DNA of 64,000 bases. Origin: Gammaproteobacteria bacterium (GTDB taxonomy: Bacteria > Pseudomonadota > Gammaproteobacteria > Steroidobacterales > XN24). Below, in pieces: positions 10,920-20,714 of this stretch. The position numbers and the translations under genes are program-made. The stretch is from NCBI GenBank assembly GCA_024640085.1, contig JAHEFR010000001.1, positions 248,001 to 312,000 of the forward strand. The letters are read 5' to 3'. The stretch's first letter is position 1; each line of letters opens with the position of its first letter. The notes under the pieces were generated by a model that saw only the letters and a list, made by a program, of their open reading frames with translations, was not told the origin of the DNA and made no database searches.

Positions 10920-12551
10920 TCAGACGGTGGCGGTCGGCGAGCTGAGCCCGGTCAGGTCTCCAACGGAGGCAATTGACCGGGCAGCTTGGGACAATGGCGC
11001 GTTCAGCTCGACCGCCGGGCGGCAGAGGAGGGGGCCGTCCTCGATCCGTCGCTCCAGGTAGATCCTGAGCGTGGCGCCGGCGGTGCCGGTGCCGGACAAG
11101 CGGAAGACGATCCTCGAGTCGTCTTCGAACACAACCCGGACCCCCTGATGCCCGGAGACGCTGCCGTCCACCGGGTCCTCGTATTCGAAGACGTCTGCCT
11201 GCCGTATCGGACGACCGTCGCAGCGCGTGCCGATCATTGTCGACACCGACGCCTCCAGACGTGCCAGCAGGTCGTCGCCGATCCCAGCGTCGGCGATGAA
11301 GTAGTCCTCGCGGCTAAAGGCGTTGCGGCCGAAGCGACGCCAGTGGGCCTGGATTATCTCCGGCACGGACTTGCCGGTGACCGCGATCAGGTTCAGCCAG
11401 AACAGCACGGCCCACAGCCCGTCCTTCTCCCGCACGTGGCTGGAACTGGTGCCGAAGCTTTCCTCCCCACACAGGTCGATCCTTCCGTCGTCGAGGAGGT
11501 TGCAGAAAAAGCGCCAGCCTGTGGGGGTCTCGTAGCAGGGGATGTCGAGGGCTGCTGCAACCCGGTCGACGGCCCGGCTGGTCGGCATGGACCTGGCGAC
11601 GCCCGCCAGGCCCTTGCGGTAGCCGGGGATCTCAGTGGCCATCGCAGTCATGACGGCCAGGCTGTCGCCGGGGGAGACGACCATCCCCGGGCCGAGGATC
11701 ATGTTGCGGTCTCCGTCGCCGTCGGAGGCGGCCCCGAACCGCGGCGGATCGTCCCCTGTCATCACCGACATCAGATCCGCGGCATCCACCGGATTCGGGT
11801 CCGGGTGCCCGCCGCCGAAATCCGGCAGGGGCACGGCGTTCAATATCCAGTCGGCAGGGAGGCCCAGCCTGCGATGGAGGATCTCGGACGCGTATGGCCC
11901 GGTGACGGCGTGCATCGCATCGTATCGCGCAGTGAAGCCACCTGCGAACAGCGATCGAATACCGCCGAAGTCGAAGAGGCGCTCCATCAGGGCCGCATAT
12001 TCCGCCACCGGGTCGACGATCTCTACGGTCAGAGGTCCGTAACGGGACTCACCTGTCCGGTCGAGGTCGACCGGTCCCACCGCGGCTGTCAAGTAGCGGC
12101 TGATCGAACGGGTGTGTCGGTATACCGCCTCCATCATGCTTTCGGACGCCTGACCGCCGGATGCGGTGTTGACCTTGATGCCGAAATCGCCGTCGGGGCC
12201 GCCGGGATTATGGCTCGCCGTGAGTAACAGGCCGCCGGCGGCCCGCCGGGTGCGGATCAGATGGGAGGCTGCCGGAGTGGACAGGAGACCGCTTCGGCCG
12301 ATGATCAGGCGCTCTACGCCGTTGCCCGCTGCAATCCTGGCAAGCGTCTGGATCGCCTGGTCGTTGAAATAGCGCCCGTCGCCGCCAGCGACGAGAGTGG
12401 CGCCCCGGTAATTGCCGGCGGCGTCGACGATGCTCTGAAGAAAGTTTTCCAGATACCCCGGTTGCTGGAAGACTACGACCTTCTTGCGCAGTCCGGCGGT
12501 GCCTGGCTTCTGGTCCGGGAAGGGGCGGGTGCTTACGGTTTCGGTGCTCAA
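10920..12551 (-). CDS. pgm: Phosphoglucomutase (alpha-D-glucose-specific)
   Basis: Interconverts glucose 1-phosphate and glucose 6-phosphate in the cytosol, feeding glycogen and nucleotide-sugar synthesis. The 543 residues and the opening segments PFPDQKPGTAGLRKKV and QQPGYLENFLQSI place it with the PGM1/ExoC type. The phosphoserine loop TASHNPGG is complete with Ser113. The metal-binding loop DGDGDRN is present, as are the sugar-binding loop CGEESFGTSSSHVREKDG and the C-terminal phosphate-binding segment FRLSGTGTAGATLRIY. Nothing is missing. It is divergent from the DUF1249 gene and shows no operon partner. Confidence 0.95.
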   Translation of the reverse strand: MSTETVSTRPFPDQKPGTAGLRKKVVVFQQPGYLENFLQSIVDAAGNYRGATLVAGGDGRYFNDQAIQTLARIAAGNGVERLIIGRSGLLSTPAASHLIRTRRAAGGLLLTASHNPGGPDGDFGIKVNTASGGQASESMMEAVYRHTRSISRYLTAAVGPVDLDRTGESRYGPLTVEIVDPVAEYAALMERLFDFGGIRSLFAGGFTARYDAMHAVTGPYASEILHRRLGLPADWILNAVPLPDFGGGHPDPNPVDAADLMSVMTGDDPPRFGAASDGDGDRNMILGPGMVVSPGDSLAVMTAMATEIPGYRKGLAGVARSMPTSRAVDRVAAALDIPCYETPTGWRFFCNLLDDGRIDLCGEESFGTSSSHVREKDGLWAVLFWLNLIAVTGKSVPEIIQAHWRRFGRNAFSREDYFIADAGIGDDLLARLEASVSTMIGTRCDGRPIRQADVFEYEDPVDGSVSGHQGVRVVFEDDSRIVFRLSGTGTAGATLRIYLERRIEDGPLLCRPAVELNAPLSQAARSIASVGDLTGLSSPTATV

Positions 12552-12604
12552 AGATCCGACCGCGTTCGCGTTGAGGCCTGATTTGCTGTGTTATATTCGC
12601 GAGC

Positions 12605-13078
12605 ATGATAGCAGACAGCCTGTTGCGGTTGCCTTGCCTTGCACGGCCCGGCAGTTTCGCCGCTCTGATGTCATTGTACGAGAGCAACTTTGTCAGGCTC
12701 GGCTGGCTGCTTGCTGATCCCCGCCGAATAGAGGGAAACATGGCCTCGGAGGCGGCAGACGACCTGCCTTTGTATCTGACGCTGGTCGAACGGAGTCGCT
12801 ACACCACGACTGTCCGCATGACCTATTTCTTCGACGAGGAAGAGGGCAGGGTGGCCGATCCGGATCTCTCTGTCCGCGTCTACCACGACGCCCTGCTGGT
12901 GGAAGCGAGGGCCTGTACTCATCGCCATCGGCACGAGGCGCTCAAGTCCTTCGATACCAGGCCTGGCGCGGAGCTCTCGCGGCGCTGGGTCCGAAACGTC
13001 ATGCTCAACAAGTGGCTGGAATACTGCGTCGAGAAAGGGCATCGTCTTCTGCCAGCCCGCGACATCGAGAATTCGTGA
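12605..13078 (+). CDS. DUF1249 family protein (YqiB-like)
   Basis: A 157-residue cytosolic protein with the pattern of the gammaproteobacterial DUF1249 family: ALMSLYESNFVRLGWLL near the start, VERSRYTTTVRMTYFF in the middle, then VRVYHDALLVEA and a C-terminal NKWLEYCVEKGH. In enterobacteria yqiB lies close to cpdA, but no such neighbour is here. The start at 12605 keeps the RPGSFAALMSLYE segment that family members have; an internal ATG at 12668 would remove it. Function unknown. The stop codon lies inside the first copy of a 16-base direct repeat. Confidence 0.85.
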   Translation: MIADSLLRLPCLARPGSFAALMSLYESNFVRLGWLLADPRRIEGNMASEAADDLPLYLTLVERSRYTTTVRMTYFFDEEEGRVADPDLSVRVYHDALLVEARACTHRHRHEALKSFDTRPGAELSRRWVRNVMLNKWLEYCVEKGHRLLPARDIENS

Positions 13079-13110
13079 CACGGTTCACGACGATTTCGTG
13101 ACGCGGTTCA
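13072..13110. repeat. Tandem 16-bp direct repeat (23-bp period)
   Basis: TTCGTGACACGGTTCA (13072-13087) recurs as TTCGTGACGCGGTTCA (13095-13110), with one mismatch and a period of 23 bases. The first copy contains the stop codon of the DUF1249 gene. The pair lies about 100 bases upstream of the coiled-coil gene, where two activator or repressor sites on the same helix face could sit. Confidence 0.5.
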
Positions 13111-13211
13111 TGTCTGACCTACGGGTAACTGTCCTAAAGTGTGCGACATAATGTGGCCGCCGGAATCGCGGCGCACGCATGGACGGGTTGCATATGTTTG
13201 GTGGACTGTTG

Positions 13212-14213
13212 ATGGCGGCCAGCGATAGCAAGGGCGTTTTTGACGAACGGCTGCTGCAGCTGTTCCGGAATCGCGCCCAGCTGAAAAAGAGCCACCAGGA
13301 ACTACAGAACCAGTACCACTGCCTCGAGGAAAAGCTCAAAAACTCCGAGGCTTCCACTCGCCGTGCAGAAGAGCGGCTGGATGCCATCGAACGTCTCATG
13401 GCCAAGCCCGAGGCCGGATACAACGGCATGGTCTACTTCCAGCTTCGCGCCCTTTGGCGGGCGTGTAATGACCAGCTACAGGCCTTTGCCGAGGATCTCC
13501 GCAAGCAGCAGGAAGACCGGGAGAGGAAGAAGCAGCTCCAGCGCTTCAACCAGAACCGCCAACACCGGATGGAGGAGGTCAACGACCTTATCATGCGGCT
13601 CAAAGACGACGCCGACGCCGCCGCCGAGGAGATTGTTGCCCTCGAAGAGCGCAAGGCGCGCCTGGTGGGAATCTGGAATTATTTCCGTCGCCGTGAGCTC
13701 GGAGCACGGTTGGGGCAAAAGCGTAGCGAACACGCTGCGGCTCGCGCCAGGATCGAGGAGATGTTCGATCGCAGGATAAAGATCGAGGGCGAACCCTGGC
13801 CCGAGTTTCCTGGACTGAGCGTGGAAGGCCGGAGGATTATCAACGTCGCGGTGATCGCATACGCACAACTTCTTTACGCCCATTTTTCCGAGAGCAACAT
13901 CTCCCGGCTCGCCCGTGAGGCGGTAACCCGGCCAATCCAGGACCTCAAATACGGCTCGGAAAAGGAATGCACCTACCTGACAGGCAAGATCGAGAAGCTC
14001 ATGCTCGATTTAAAGGGGCGTCATCTCAACGTGCCCGGTCTCAAGGAACTCGCCCTGGAGATACGTCGTCACGTCGAGTTCCGTAACGACGAGGAGACGG
14101 TGCCGGTGGCGGCGTCCCTCGACGGGATGGCGCTCGACGTCGCTGCCAGGGGGCCGCGTATCAACGTCATGATGGAAGAGTACTGGGACCTGTACGAGGT
14201 GTTTATCCGCTAG
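13212..14213 (+). CDS. Predicted coiled-coil cytosolic protein of unknown function
   Basis: About 333 residues with no recognised catalytic motif. Residues about 10-200 are rich in charged heptads (KKSHQELQNQYHCLEEKLK, EERLDAIERLM, RKQQEDRERKKQLQRF, AAEEIVALEERKARL) and should form long coiled coils. A more globular C-terminal part follows (FPGLSVEGRRIINVAVIAYA, YLTGKIEKLMLDLKGRHL) and ends in YWDLYEVFIR. There is no signal peptide or membrane segment. I chose the ATG at 13212 because GGTGG lies seven bases upstream; ATGs at 13179 and 13194 are alternatives. It sits alone behind a tandem direct repeat. A structural or scaffold role is only inference. Confidence 0.78.
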   Translation: MAASDSKGVFDERLLQLFRNRAQLKKSHQELQNQYHCLEEKLKNSEASTRRAEERLDAIERLMAKPEAGYNGMVYFQLRALWRACNDQLQAFAEDLRKQQEDRERKKQLQRFNQNRQHRMEEVNDLIMRLKDDADAAAEEIVALEERKARLVGIWNYFRRRELGARLGQKRSEHAAARARIEEMFDRRIKIEGEPWPEFPGLSVEGRRIINVAVIAYAQLLYAHFSESNISRLAREAVTRPIQDLKYGSEKECTYLTGKIEKLMLDLKGRHLNVPGLKELALEIRRHVEFRNDEETVPVAASLDGMALDVAARGPRINVMMEEYWDLYEVFIR

Positions 14214-14222
14214 CGCGAAGTC

Positions 14223-14251
14223 CCTCCGGGCCCCCCGGTTTTCCCCGGAGG
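14223..14251. terminator. Hairpin between convergent coiled-coil and RND genes
   Basis: CCTCCGGG (14223-14230) pairs with CCCGGAGG (14244-14251) around a 13-base loop, ten bases after the coiled-coil gene stop. There is no clear T-tract. The same gap holds three copies of CGAAGTCC at 14216, 14254 and 14288. Termination is inferred from position and stem strength. Confidence 0.4.
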
Positions 14252-14346
14252 CTCGAAGTCCCCCGGGTGTTTCTTCACCAGGCAAATCGAAGTCCGATTG
14301 CTTTCCGATCCCGGTGTGATCCTCCGCTCTGCCGTCGGCTGGCCGC

Positions 14347-17300
14347 CTAGATCTCGCGACCTGGCTCGCCGGCCGGGGTCGGCACAGCGGTCCTCCTTGC
14401 CACCTGCATCACCTTCCTGCTCCAGCGGTTGAGGTCGTCCAGGACCGCGTAGAGGTACGGCACCAGCAACAATGACGTGAGGGCGGAAAAACCCAACCCA
14501 CCGATGATCGCCCTGGCCATCGGGAAGTAGGGTGGGGCGCCGACGTCGTCACCGCCCACCTTGGTGGTGCTGATAGCCAGCGGCAGCAGGCCCAGGATGG
14601 TTGTGGCCACCGTCATCAGGATCGGCCGCAGCCGGTCGCGTCCCGCTTGCAGGATGGCCTCGTCTCGCGGCATTCCTTCCCGGCGCAGGTTGTTGATGTG
14701 GTCGACCAGCACGATACCGTTGTTCACCACGACTCCGATCAGGATCATGATGCCGATGGAAGCCATGAACGAGAACGTGGTGCCGGTGACGAGGAAGAAC
14801 CAGAATACGCCGACTACGGAGAAGGCGATCGAGGTGATGATCGATAAGGGGTAGAGGGCGGACTCGAACAGCGCCGCCATGACGATGAATATCAGGGCGA
14901 TGCCCAGGATGATGTTCTGGGCCATGATCTGCTGGGTCTCGTCACTGCGCTCGAAGCCCCTGCCGAATTTCCAGGAATAGCCGGGCGGGAAGTTGAAGTT
15001 GTCCATCAGGTTCTCGACGCCTGGCTTTACTTCGTCAAGCGAGATGTCGTTCAGCGTGGCCGAAATCACCGCGGCGGTCTGGCGGTCGACACGCTTGATC
15101 TCCTGCACGGCACGCTCGATGCGGAAGTCGGCCACTGAGCCCAGCCGGAGGCGCTGCCCACTGGGCGCGAACAAGGGGATGTCGGCCAGTTGCTCGAGGG
15201 ACTGCCGGTCGGTCTCCCGGAACGCCAGGCGTACGTCCACCTCGCCGTCATCGCCACGGAAATCCCTCAGCTTCTGCCCGCGCAGCGCCACGGCCACCGC
15301 ATCGGCGACCCCTTGCGGACTCAACCCGACCTGGGCGGCGCGGTCCCGGTCCACGGAGATCTGAATCTCCCAATCGCCTGTTCCTACATCGGAGCGGACG
15401 TCCTCCAGCCCCTCGACAGTTTCCAGTATACGTGCGACTTCGGGGCTCAGTCGGGCCAGTTCCTCGGTGGACTCGCCCATGATCTGCAGGCTGAATCCCT
15501 CTTGTCCGCCCTGCTGGTCCAGGTCGAAACTTGGCTTGCCGATGACGATGTCGGGCATTTCGTTTTCGATGCGGTCGATGATGTCCTTCGTCCTGACCGT
15601 GGCCTGGTCCTCTTCGGTCAGCAGGATCATGGTCTGGGCGCGGCCTTCGTCGAAGTAGCTGTATACGGAACGGATATCCAGTTCCTCCTTGTGGGAAAAA
15701 AGGAAATCCTCGAAGGTGTCCACCGCATTCTCGACCCGCGCCAGGGGGAAGTTGCTCTCCAGGTTGAACTGCATGAAAAGCTTCCGGCCGGCTTCCTGGG
15801 GAAAGGTGTCGAATTTGACCAACTTGATCGGCACCGCGATGCTGGCGAGCGTGAGCACGATCAGCCCCGCCGTCTTCCAGCGCCTGCTCAGGGTCCAGTC
15901 CAGGGCGTTGACGTATCGTTCGATCAGCCGACCCATCCGGGTGCCCGCCGCAGTGGGCGGCGGGGGCGGGATGCGGGACGCCAGCATGGGCACGAGGGTC
16001 TGGGCGATTACCAGCGACGCAATCATGGCGACCACGATGCTGACGGCGACGTGGGTCAGGAACACTGTGATGTCGGTCTGCGTCCCCCACAGGATCGGCA
16101 CGAAAACAATGATCGATGTCGCGGTCCCGGCGACCACGGCCAGCCCCACCTCCCTGACACCCATCACGGTGGCCTTGATCGGCTCATCCGGCATCATCTG
16201 CCGGTACCTGAATATGCTCTCCGTTACCACCACGGCGTTGTCTACCAGCATACCGACCGCCAGCATCAATCCCATCATCGACAGGATGTTGAGGCTGATG
16301 TCGAAGAAATACATGAAACCAAAGGTGATCAGGATGGAGAATGGCACCGAGAGCACCACGATGATGGTGGTGGCCACCTGCCGGAGGAAGAGGAACAGCA
16401 CGATAAAGGCCAGCGAGGCGCCGATGGCGCCGGACTTCGTCAGATCAGACAACGAAGAAGTGACGCCCTGAGCCTGGCTTTCCAGTTCGAAGATATTGAT
16501 GCCGCTCATCTGCGGGGTGTCGCGCGCAGCCTCGACGGCCTTCAGCACTCGCCCGGCCACGTCAACAAGGTTAGAGCCTGGCTGCTTGAAGATGTCCAAT
16601 CCGATGGCATAGGAGCGGTCCAGGTGTCGCCCGTAGTTTCGATCGGGTGTACGCAGATCGACCTCCGCGATCTCGCTCAGACGCAGATTCTCGCGGACCA
16701 GGATGTCCTTCACGTCCTGGAGCGAGGCCAGTTCCCCGATCGGCCGCACACTGAATCGCTGTTGGCCATCAGTCATGCGGCCCGCACTGACGGAAAAATT
16801 CGCTTTCTCGAGGCGGTTGCGTAATTCGTTGAGATCGACCCCGTGGGCGGCGACCCGGTCGGCGTTAAGTAGTATGCGGATTTCCTTGGGATCGACGCCG
16901 TACAATTCCACCCGCGAGACGCCGTCGATCCGCTCGATGGGGCGTTTGAGATTGCGGTCCAGCATCTCGTAGCTGTCGGACAGATCCCGGGCACTGGATA
17001 TACGCAGGGTGAGGATGGGTTGGTCGCCAAAGGACCCGGTGAACATGATCACCCGATCGACGTCCGCCGGCAGGTCGTCTCTTATCGCGTCCACTTTGGC
17101 CCGGGCCTCGATGCCCTTCGCGCTGACATCCTCGTCCCAGTCGAACTCGAGGAAGATTTCCGCCTGGTCCTGACGGGAGGTGGATCGCATCCTCGCAACC
17201 CCGCTCAGGGTGGCCAGTGACTCCTCGATAGGCCGCGTGATCTGGCGTTCGACTTCCTCGGGGGTGGACCCGGGGTAGGGCACCTGGACAAAGATGCCGG

Positions 17301-17427
17301 GGAACTGAATGTCGGGGAATTTCTCCAGCGGGAGCAGGCGGACGGATACCAGGCCGATCAGCGCCAGCGCCACAAAAGTCATCACCGTTGTGACCGGGCG
17401 CCTGAGCGCAAATTCGGTATGTTTCAC
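14347..17427 (-). CDS. RND efflux permease, distal gene of MFP-MFP-RND-RND operon
   Basis: Inner-membrane RND exporter of 1026 residues from the GTG at 17427. AGGAGG lies just upstream, and GTGA overlaps the stop of the previous permease, so translation is coupled. The start MKHTEFALRRPVTTVMTFVA is typical. Later segments include EEVERQITRPIEESLATLSG in the first pore domain, GMLVDNAVVV in TM4 (Asp396, Asn397) and VVVNNGIVLVDHIN in TM10. The TM4 and TM10 residues show it lacks the second AcrB aspartate and the lysine. Two different permeases encoded in tandem with translational coupling suggest a mixed trimer, as in MdtBC; that is inference. Confidence 0.93.
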   Translation of the reverse strand: MKHTEFALRRPVTTVMTFVALALIGLVSVRLLPLEKFPDIQFPGIFVQVPYPGSTPEEVERQITRPIEESLATLSGVARMRSTSRQDQAEIFLEFDWDEDVSAKGIEARAKVDAIRDDLPADVDRVIMFTGSFGDQPILTLRISSARDLSDSYEMLDRNLKRPIERIDGVSRVELYGVDPKEIRILLNADRVAAHGVDLNELRNRLEKANFSVSAGRMTDGQQRFSVRPIGELASLQDVKDILVRENLRLSEIAEVDLRTPDRNYGRHLDRSYAIGLDIFKQPGSNLVDVAGRVLKAVEAARDTPQMSGINIFELESQAQGVTSSLSDLTKSGAIGASLAFIVLFLFLRQVATTIIVVLSVPFSILITFGFMYFFDISLNILSMMGLMLAVGMLVDNAVVVTESIFRYRQMMPDEPIKATVMGVREVGLAVVAGTATSIIVFVPILWGTQTDITVFLTHVAVSIVVAMIASLVIAQTLVPMLASRIPPPPPTAAGTRMGRLIERYVNALDWTLSRRWKTAGLIVLTLASIAVPIKLVKFDTFPQEAGRKLFMQFNLESNFPLARVENAVDTFEDFLFSHKEELDIRSVYSYFDEGRAQTMILLTEEDQATVRTKDIIDRIENEMPDIVIGKPSFDLDQQGGQEGFSLQIMGESTEELARLSPEVARILETVEGLEDVRSDVGTGDWEIQISVDRDRAAQVGLSPQGVADAVAVALRGQKLRDFRGDDGEVDVRLAFRETDRQSLEQLADIPLFAPSGQRLRLGSVADFRIERAVQEIKRVDRQTAAVISATLNDISLDEVKPGVENLMDNFNFPPGYSWKFGRGFERSDETQQIMAQNIILGIALIFIVMAALFESALYPLSIITSIAFSVVGVFWFFLVTGTTFSFMASIGIMILIGVVVNNGIVLVDHINNLRREGMPRDEAILQAGRDRLRPILMTVATTILGLLPLAISTTKVGGDDVGAPPYFPMARAIIGGLGFSALTSLLLVPYLYAVLDDLNRWSRKVMQVARRTAVPTPAGEPGREI

Positions 17428-20400
17428 GTCCCGGCCTCCTGCGTCCCGGCGGCGGTGCCTCGGGGAGCTTCCGACCATTGTTTGCGATCTATCAACGAAT
17501 AGACCACGGGGATGACCAGAAGTGTCAGCAGAGTGGATATGATTAGGCCCCCGATGACGGTGATGGCCATCGGCGCGCGGACCTCCGAACCCTGACCGAA
17601 ACCGAGCGCCATGGGCAGCAGGCCCAGGGTCGTGGTAAGGGTTGTCATCAGGATCGGCCGCAACCGTGCTCGGCCCGCCTCCATCAACGCCTCGATGCGA
17701 TCCACGCCCTCGCGGCGTAGCTGATTGACCAGATCGATCAGGACGATGCCGTTATTGACAACGATCCCGGCCAGCATGATCAGTCCGATGAATACCACCA
17801 CGTTGACTGTCGTGCCGGTGAGGAACAGGGCGAGGATCGCGCCGACCAGGGCCAGCGGTATGGTGAACAGGATGACGAAGGGGTGAAGCAGGGACTCGAA
17901 CTGGGAGGCCATGACCAGGTAGACGAGGAAGACGGCCATGATCAGCGTGAAGACCATCGACCGGAATGACTCGCTCATTTCGGCGCTCTGGCCGGAGACG
18001 GTCGTGACCACGTCGCCGGGCATGCTGGTGTTACGGAGGATGTCTCCGACCTGGGTGACCGCCGTGGCCAGATCCCCGTAAGCAAGGTTGGCGGAGATCA
18101 CCGCCACCCGGGCCTGATCGCGGCGCCGGATCTCCGCCGGGCCAAGCGCGGTCGTGATATCCGCCACCGCTGTCAGGGGGATCGGCCGATCGCTCTCCGG
18201 GTTGACAATGAGGTTTTCGATTTCGGTGATAGAGGACTGGCGCGTATCGACGCTGCGCACGAGGACATCGATCTTCTTGTCGCGCCAGGTATACCGGGTC
18301 GCGACGTCGCCTCTCACGTTGCTGACAACGACGTCGGCCACGTCACGTACTACGAGGCCGAGGCGGGCGGCGCGTTCGTGATCGAAGAGGATCTGAATCT
18401 CGGGATTGCCTTCCTGGATCGTCGACTTGACATCCGCGAACCGGTCGGACTGGTTCATCCTGGCCTCCACCGCCGATGCGACGGTGGACAGGCCCGCCAG
18501 GTCGTAACCGGTGATCTCGATCTCAAGTGGGGTGCTGAAGCTGAATAGCGCTGGGCGGGCGAATTCATAGTCCACGCCCGGGATGCGCTGCAGACTGGCG
18601 CGCATGGCGGCCATTGCCTGGTCCTCCTGCTGCCGGCTGGCGTCCGGACCGAGCTTCACATTGAGCTCGCCGGTATTTTCGCCTGCGTCCACCGGGCTGG
18701 CATCCAGGCGGTTGCCAGTGCCTGCAACCGAGAAAGTCAGGTTGACGCCGGGGAGGTTTCTCGCGAGTTCGTCCACCTGCATCATGACTCTGTCTGTCTC
18801 GACCAGCGGTTTTCCCGGGGGCAGCCGGATCTTGACCGAGAACTCGCCCTGGGCCAATTGGGGGATCAGTTCCTGACCCAGTCCGGCGACCAGGGTCAGG
18901 CTGCCGAGAAAAGTCGCCAGGGCTGCCAACAGGACCACGGCCCGGTGCCGCAGTGACCAGCCGAGCAGGCCCGGATATGCTCGTGCGATGGCCCTGTACA
19001 TACCCTGGAACAGCCAGACTAGGGGGCGAAGCAGCAGCCCCGTCAGCCGCCCGATCAGCCGGAACGCGACAGAGATCCAGGAGATCACCTTAGCGACACC
19101 ACGGGTGAAACGCGCCGGCGGACTGCTGTCGCTCATGTCGGCAAATCGCGGTTGTCCCCCCATGGCCGCGAGCATCGGGATCAGAGTCAACGCCACCAGC
19201 AGCGAGAAGATCAGGGCGAAGGTCACTGTCAGGGCCTGGTCACGGAATAGCTGGCCGGCGATGCCGGAAACGAACACCATGGGGAAGAACACCGCCACGG
19301 TAGTCAATGTGGCGGCTGTCACAGCGGTGGCGACTTCGCTGGTCCCGACGCGGGCCGCTTCCAGGACGCCGAGGCCCTGTTCCTTCTTGCGGACGATGTT
19401 CTCCAGTACCACGATGCTGTTGTCCACCAGCAGCCCGACCGCCAGCGCAATACCGCCGAGCGACATGATGTTCAGAGTGACGTCGGAGGCATACATCAGC
19501 ACGAATGTGCCGACGACGGATACCGGAATTGCCACGCCGATGATGAATGTGGCCCGGGCATCCCGCAGGAAGGCGTACAGCACCAGGATCGCCAGAAGGC
19601 CGCCCAGCACCGCGGCGGATTTCACCTGACTGATGGCCTGCTGAATGAACACCGACTGGTCGTAGACGACCTTGAGTTCCGTGCCCGGCGGCAGCCTGTC
19701 GGTCAGCGCGTCAACCCTGGCCGAGACGCGGCGGGCAACCTGGACCGTGTTGGCATCGCCCTCCTTATAGGCAGCCAGTTCCACTGACTCGCGTCCACCG
19801 ATCCGGGTAACGGCATCGCGCTCCTTATAGCCGCGCGTTACCTCGGCGACATCACGGAGATAGACCGGCCGTCCCTCTGGTGTAGCGATGATGGCATCGG
19901 CGATCTGGTCCACCGACTGGAATTCATTGATGGTCCTGACCAGGAAGCGCTGGGATCCCTCTTCGAGGCGACCGCCCGAGAGGTTGACGTTCTCGGCCCG
20001 GATCCGCGCTGCCACCGTCGCGATGGAGATGCCGAGCTGGGCGAGCTTCTCTTCGTCGACCAGGATCTGGATTTCGTCCTCGAAACCACCGCTGACCTTG
20101 ATGGCAGCAGTGCCTTCGATCGATTCGAGATCGTTCTTTAGCTGGTCCTCTGCATAGCGGCGCAGGGCTCTCAGCTGGAGCAGGTTGTCTTCTGTGCCGA
20201 CCGGAGCGGCCGCTTCCGGTGTGTAGACCAGCGCCAGCCGCTGGATCGGTTCGCTGGACGGATCGAAGCGAAGCAGCATGGGGCGATCCGCTTCCCTGGG
20301 CAGTTCGAGGATATCCAGCTTCTCGCGCACTTCGACGCCCGCGATGTCCATGTCCGTCCCCCACAGGAACTCCAGGGTCACGTCAGACTGATCCGAGCGA

Positions 20401-20651
20401 GAGACCGAGCGCACTTGCCTCACGTTCTTGATGACACCGACTGCCTCCTCGATGGGCTTGGTCAGGAGGTTTTCGATCTCCAGCGGCGCGGCACCGGTCA
20501 GCTCGGTCCGTACCGTGATGGTCGGGTAGGAGAGATCGGGCAGAAGGTTGACCTTCAGCCTGGACAGGGAGACGAAGCCGAACAAGAGGATGGCGAACGT
20601 AAACATCACGATGGTGACACGGCGTTCGGTCGCGACGTCTACCAGTTTCAT
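17424..20651 (-). CDS. RND efflux permease, first permease of the operon
   Basis: RND exporter of 1075 residues beginning MKLVDVATERRVTIVMFTFA. The pore-domain motif PLEIENLLTKPIEEAVGVI, the TM4 segment GLLVDNSIVVLENI (Asp410, Asn411) and the TM10 segment IVVNNGIVLIDLVNQ are visible. It carries a cytoplasmic insert with extra hydrophobic residues near the middle (SVAFRLIGRLTGLLLRPLVW), which explains its length. It lies 63 bases after the second adaptor gene and overlaps the next permease gene by four bases. The relay-residue pattern matches its neighbour, so the two are probably related duplicates. Substrate unknown. Confidence 0.93.
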   Translation of the reverse strand: MKLVDVATERRVTIVMFTFAILLFGFVSLSRLKVNLLPDLSYPTITVRTELTGAAPLEIENLLTKPIEEAVGVIKNVRQVRSVSRSDQSDVTLEFLWGTDMDIAGVEVREKLDILELPREADRPMLLRFDPSSEPIQRLALVYTPEAAAPVGTEDNLLQLRALRRYAEDQLKNDLESIEGTAAIKVSGGFEDEIQILVDEEKLAQLGISIATVAARIRAENVNLSGGRLEEGSQRFLVRTINEFQSVDQIADAIIATPEGRPVYLRDVAEVTRGYKERDAVTRIGGRESVELAAYKEGDANTVQVARRVSARVDALTDRLPPGTELKVVYDQSVFIQQAISQVKSAAVLGGLLAILVLYAFLRDARATFIIGVAIPVSVVGTFVLMYASDVTLNIMSLGGIALAVGLLVDNSIVVLENIVRKKEQGLGVLEAARVGTSEVATAVTAATLTTVAVFFPMVFVSGIAGQLFRDQALTVTFALIFSLLVALTLIPMLAAMGGQPRFADMSDSSPPARFTRGVAKVISWISVAFRLIGRLTGLLLRPLVWLFQGMYRAIARAYPGLLGWSLRHRAVVLLAALATFLGSLTLVAGLGQELIPQLAQGEFSVKIRLPPGKPLVETDRVMMQVDELARNLPGVNLTFSVAGTGNRLDASPVDAGENTGELNVKLGPDASRQQEDQAMAAMRASLQRIPGVDYEFARPALFSFSTPLEIEITGYDLAGLSTVASAVEARMNQSDRFADVKSTIQEGNPEIQILFDHERAARLGLVVRDVADVVVSNVRGDVATRYTWRDKKIDVLVRSVDTRQSSITEIENLIVNPESDRPIPLTAVADITTALGPAEIRRRDQARVAVISANLAYGDLATAVTQVGDILRNTSMPGDVVTTVSGQSAEMSESFRSMVFTLIMAVFLVYLVMASQFESLLHPFVILFTIPLALVGAILALFLTGTTVNVVVFIGLIMLAGIVVNNGIVLIDLVNQLRREGVDRIEALMEAGRARLRPILMTTLTTTLGLLPMALGFGQGSEVRAPMAITVIGGLIISTLLTLLVIPVVYSLIDRKQWSEAPRGTAAGTQEAGT

Positions 20652-20714
20652 GTTCTTCCCGTACCGGATGACCGGTTCATCGTGGTTGAGGTAGATGGCA
20701 CGGGTGAGGCAGGC

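Noticed and set aside
10986-12227. 413-codon frame opposite pgm
   Set aside because: pgm is intact on the other strand; the frame lacks a start signal and any motif.
15190-16824. Long rightward frame (544 codons) opposite the RND permease gene
   Set aside because: It is antisense to strongly conserved RND coding sequence and its translation is rich in His, Gln, Arg and Asp without any domain; a GC-bias shadow.
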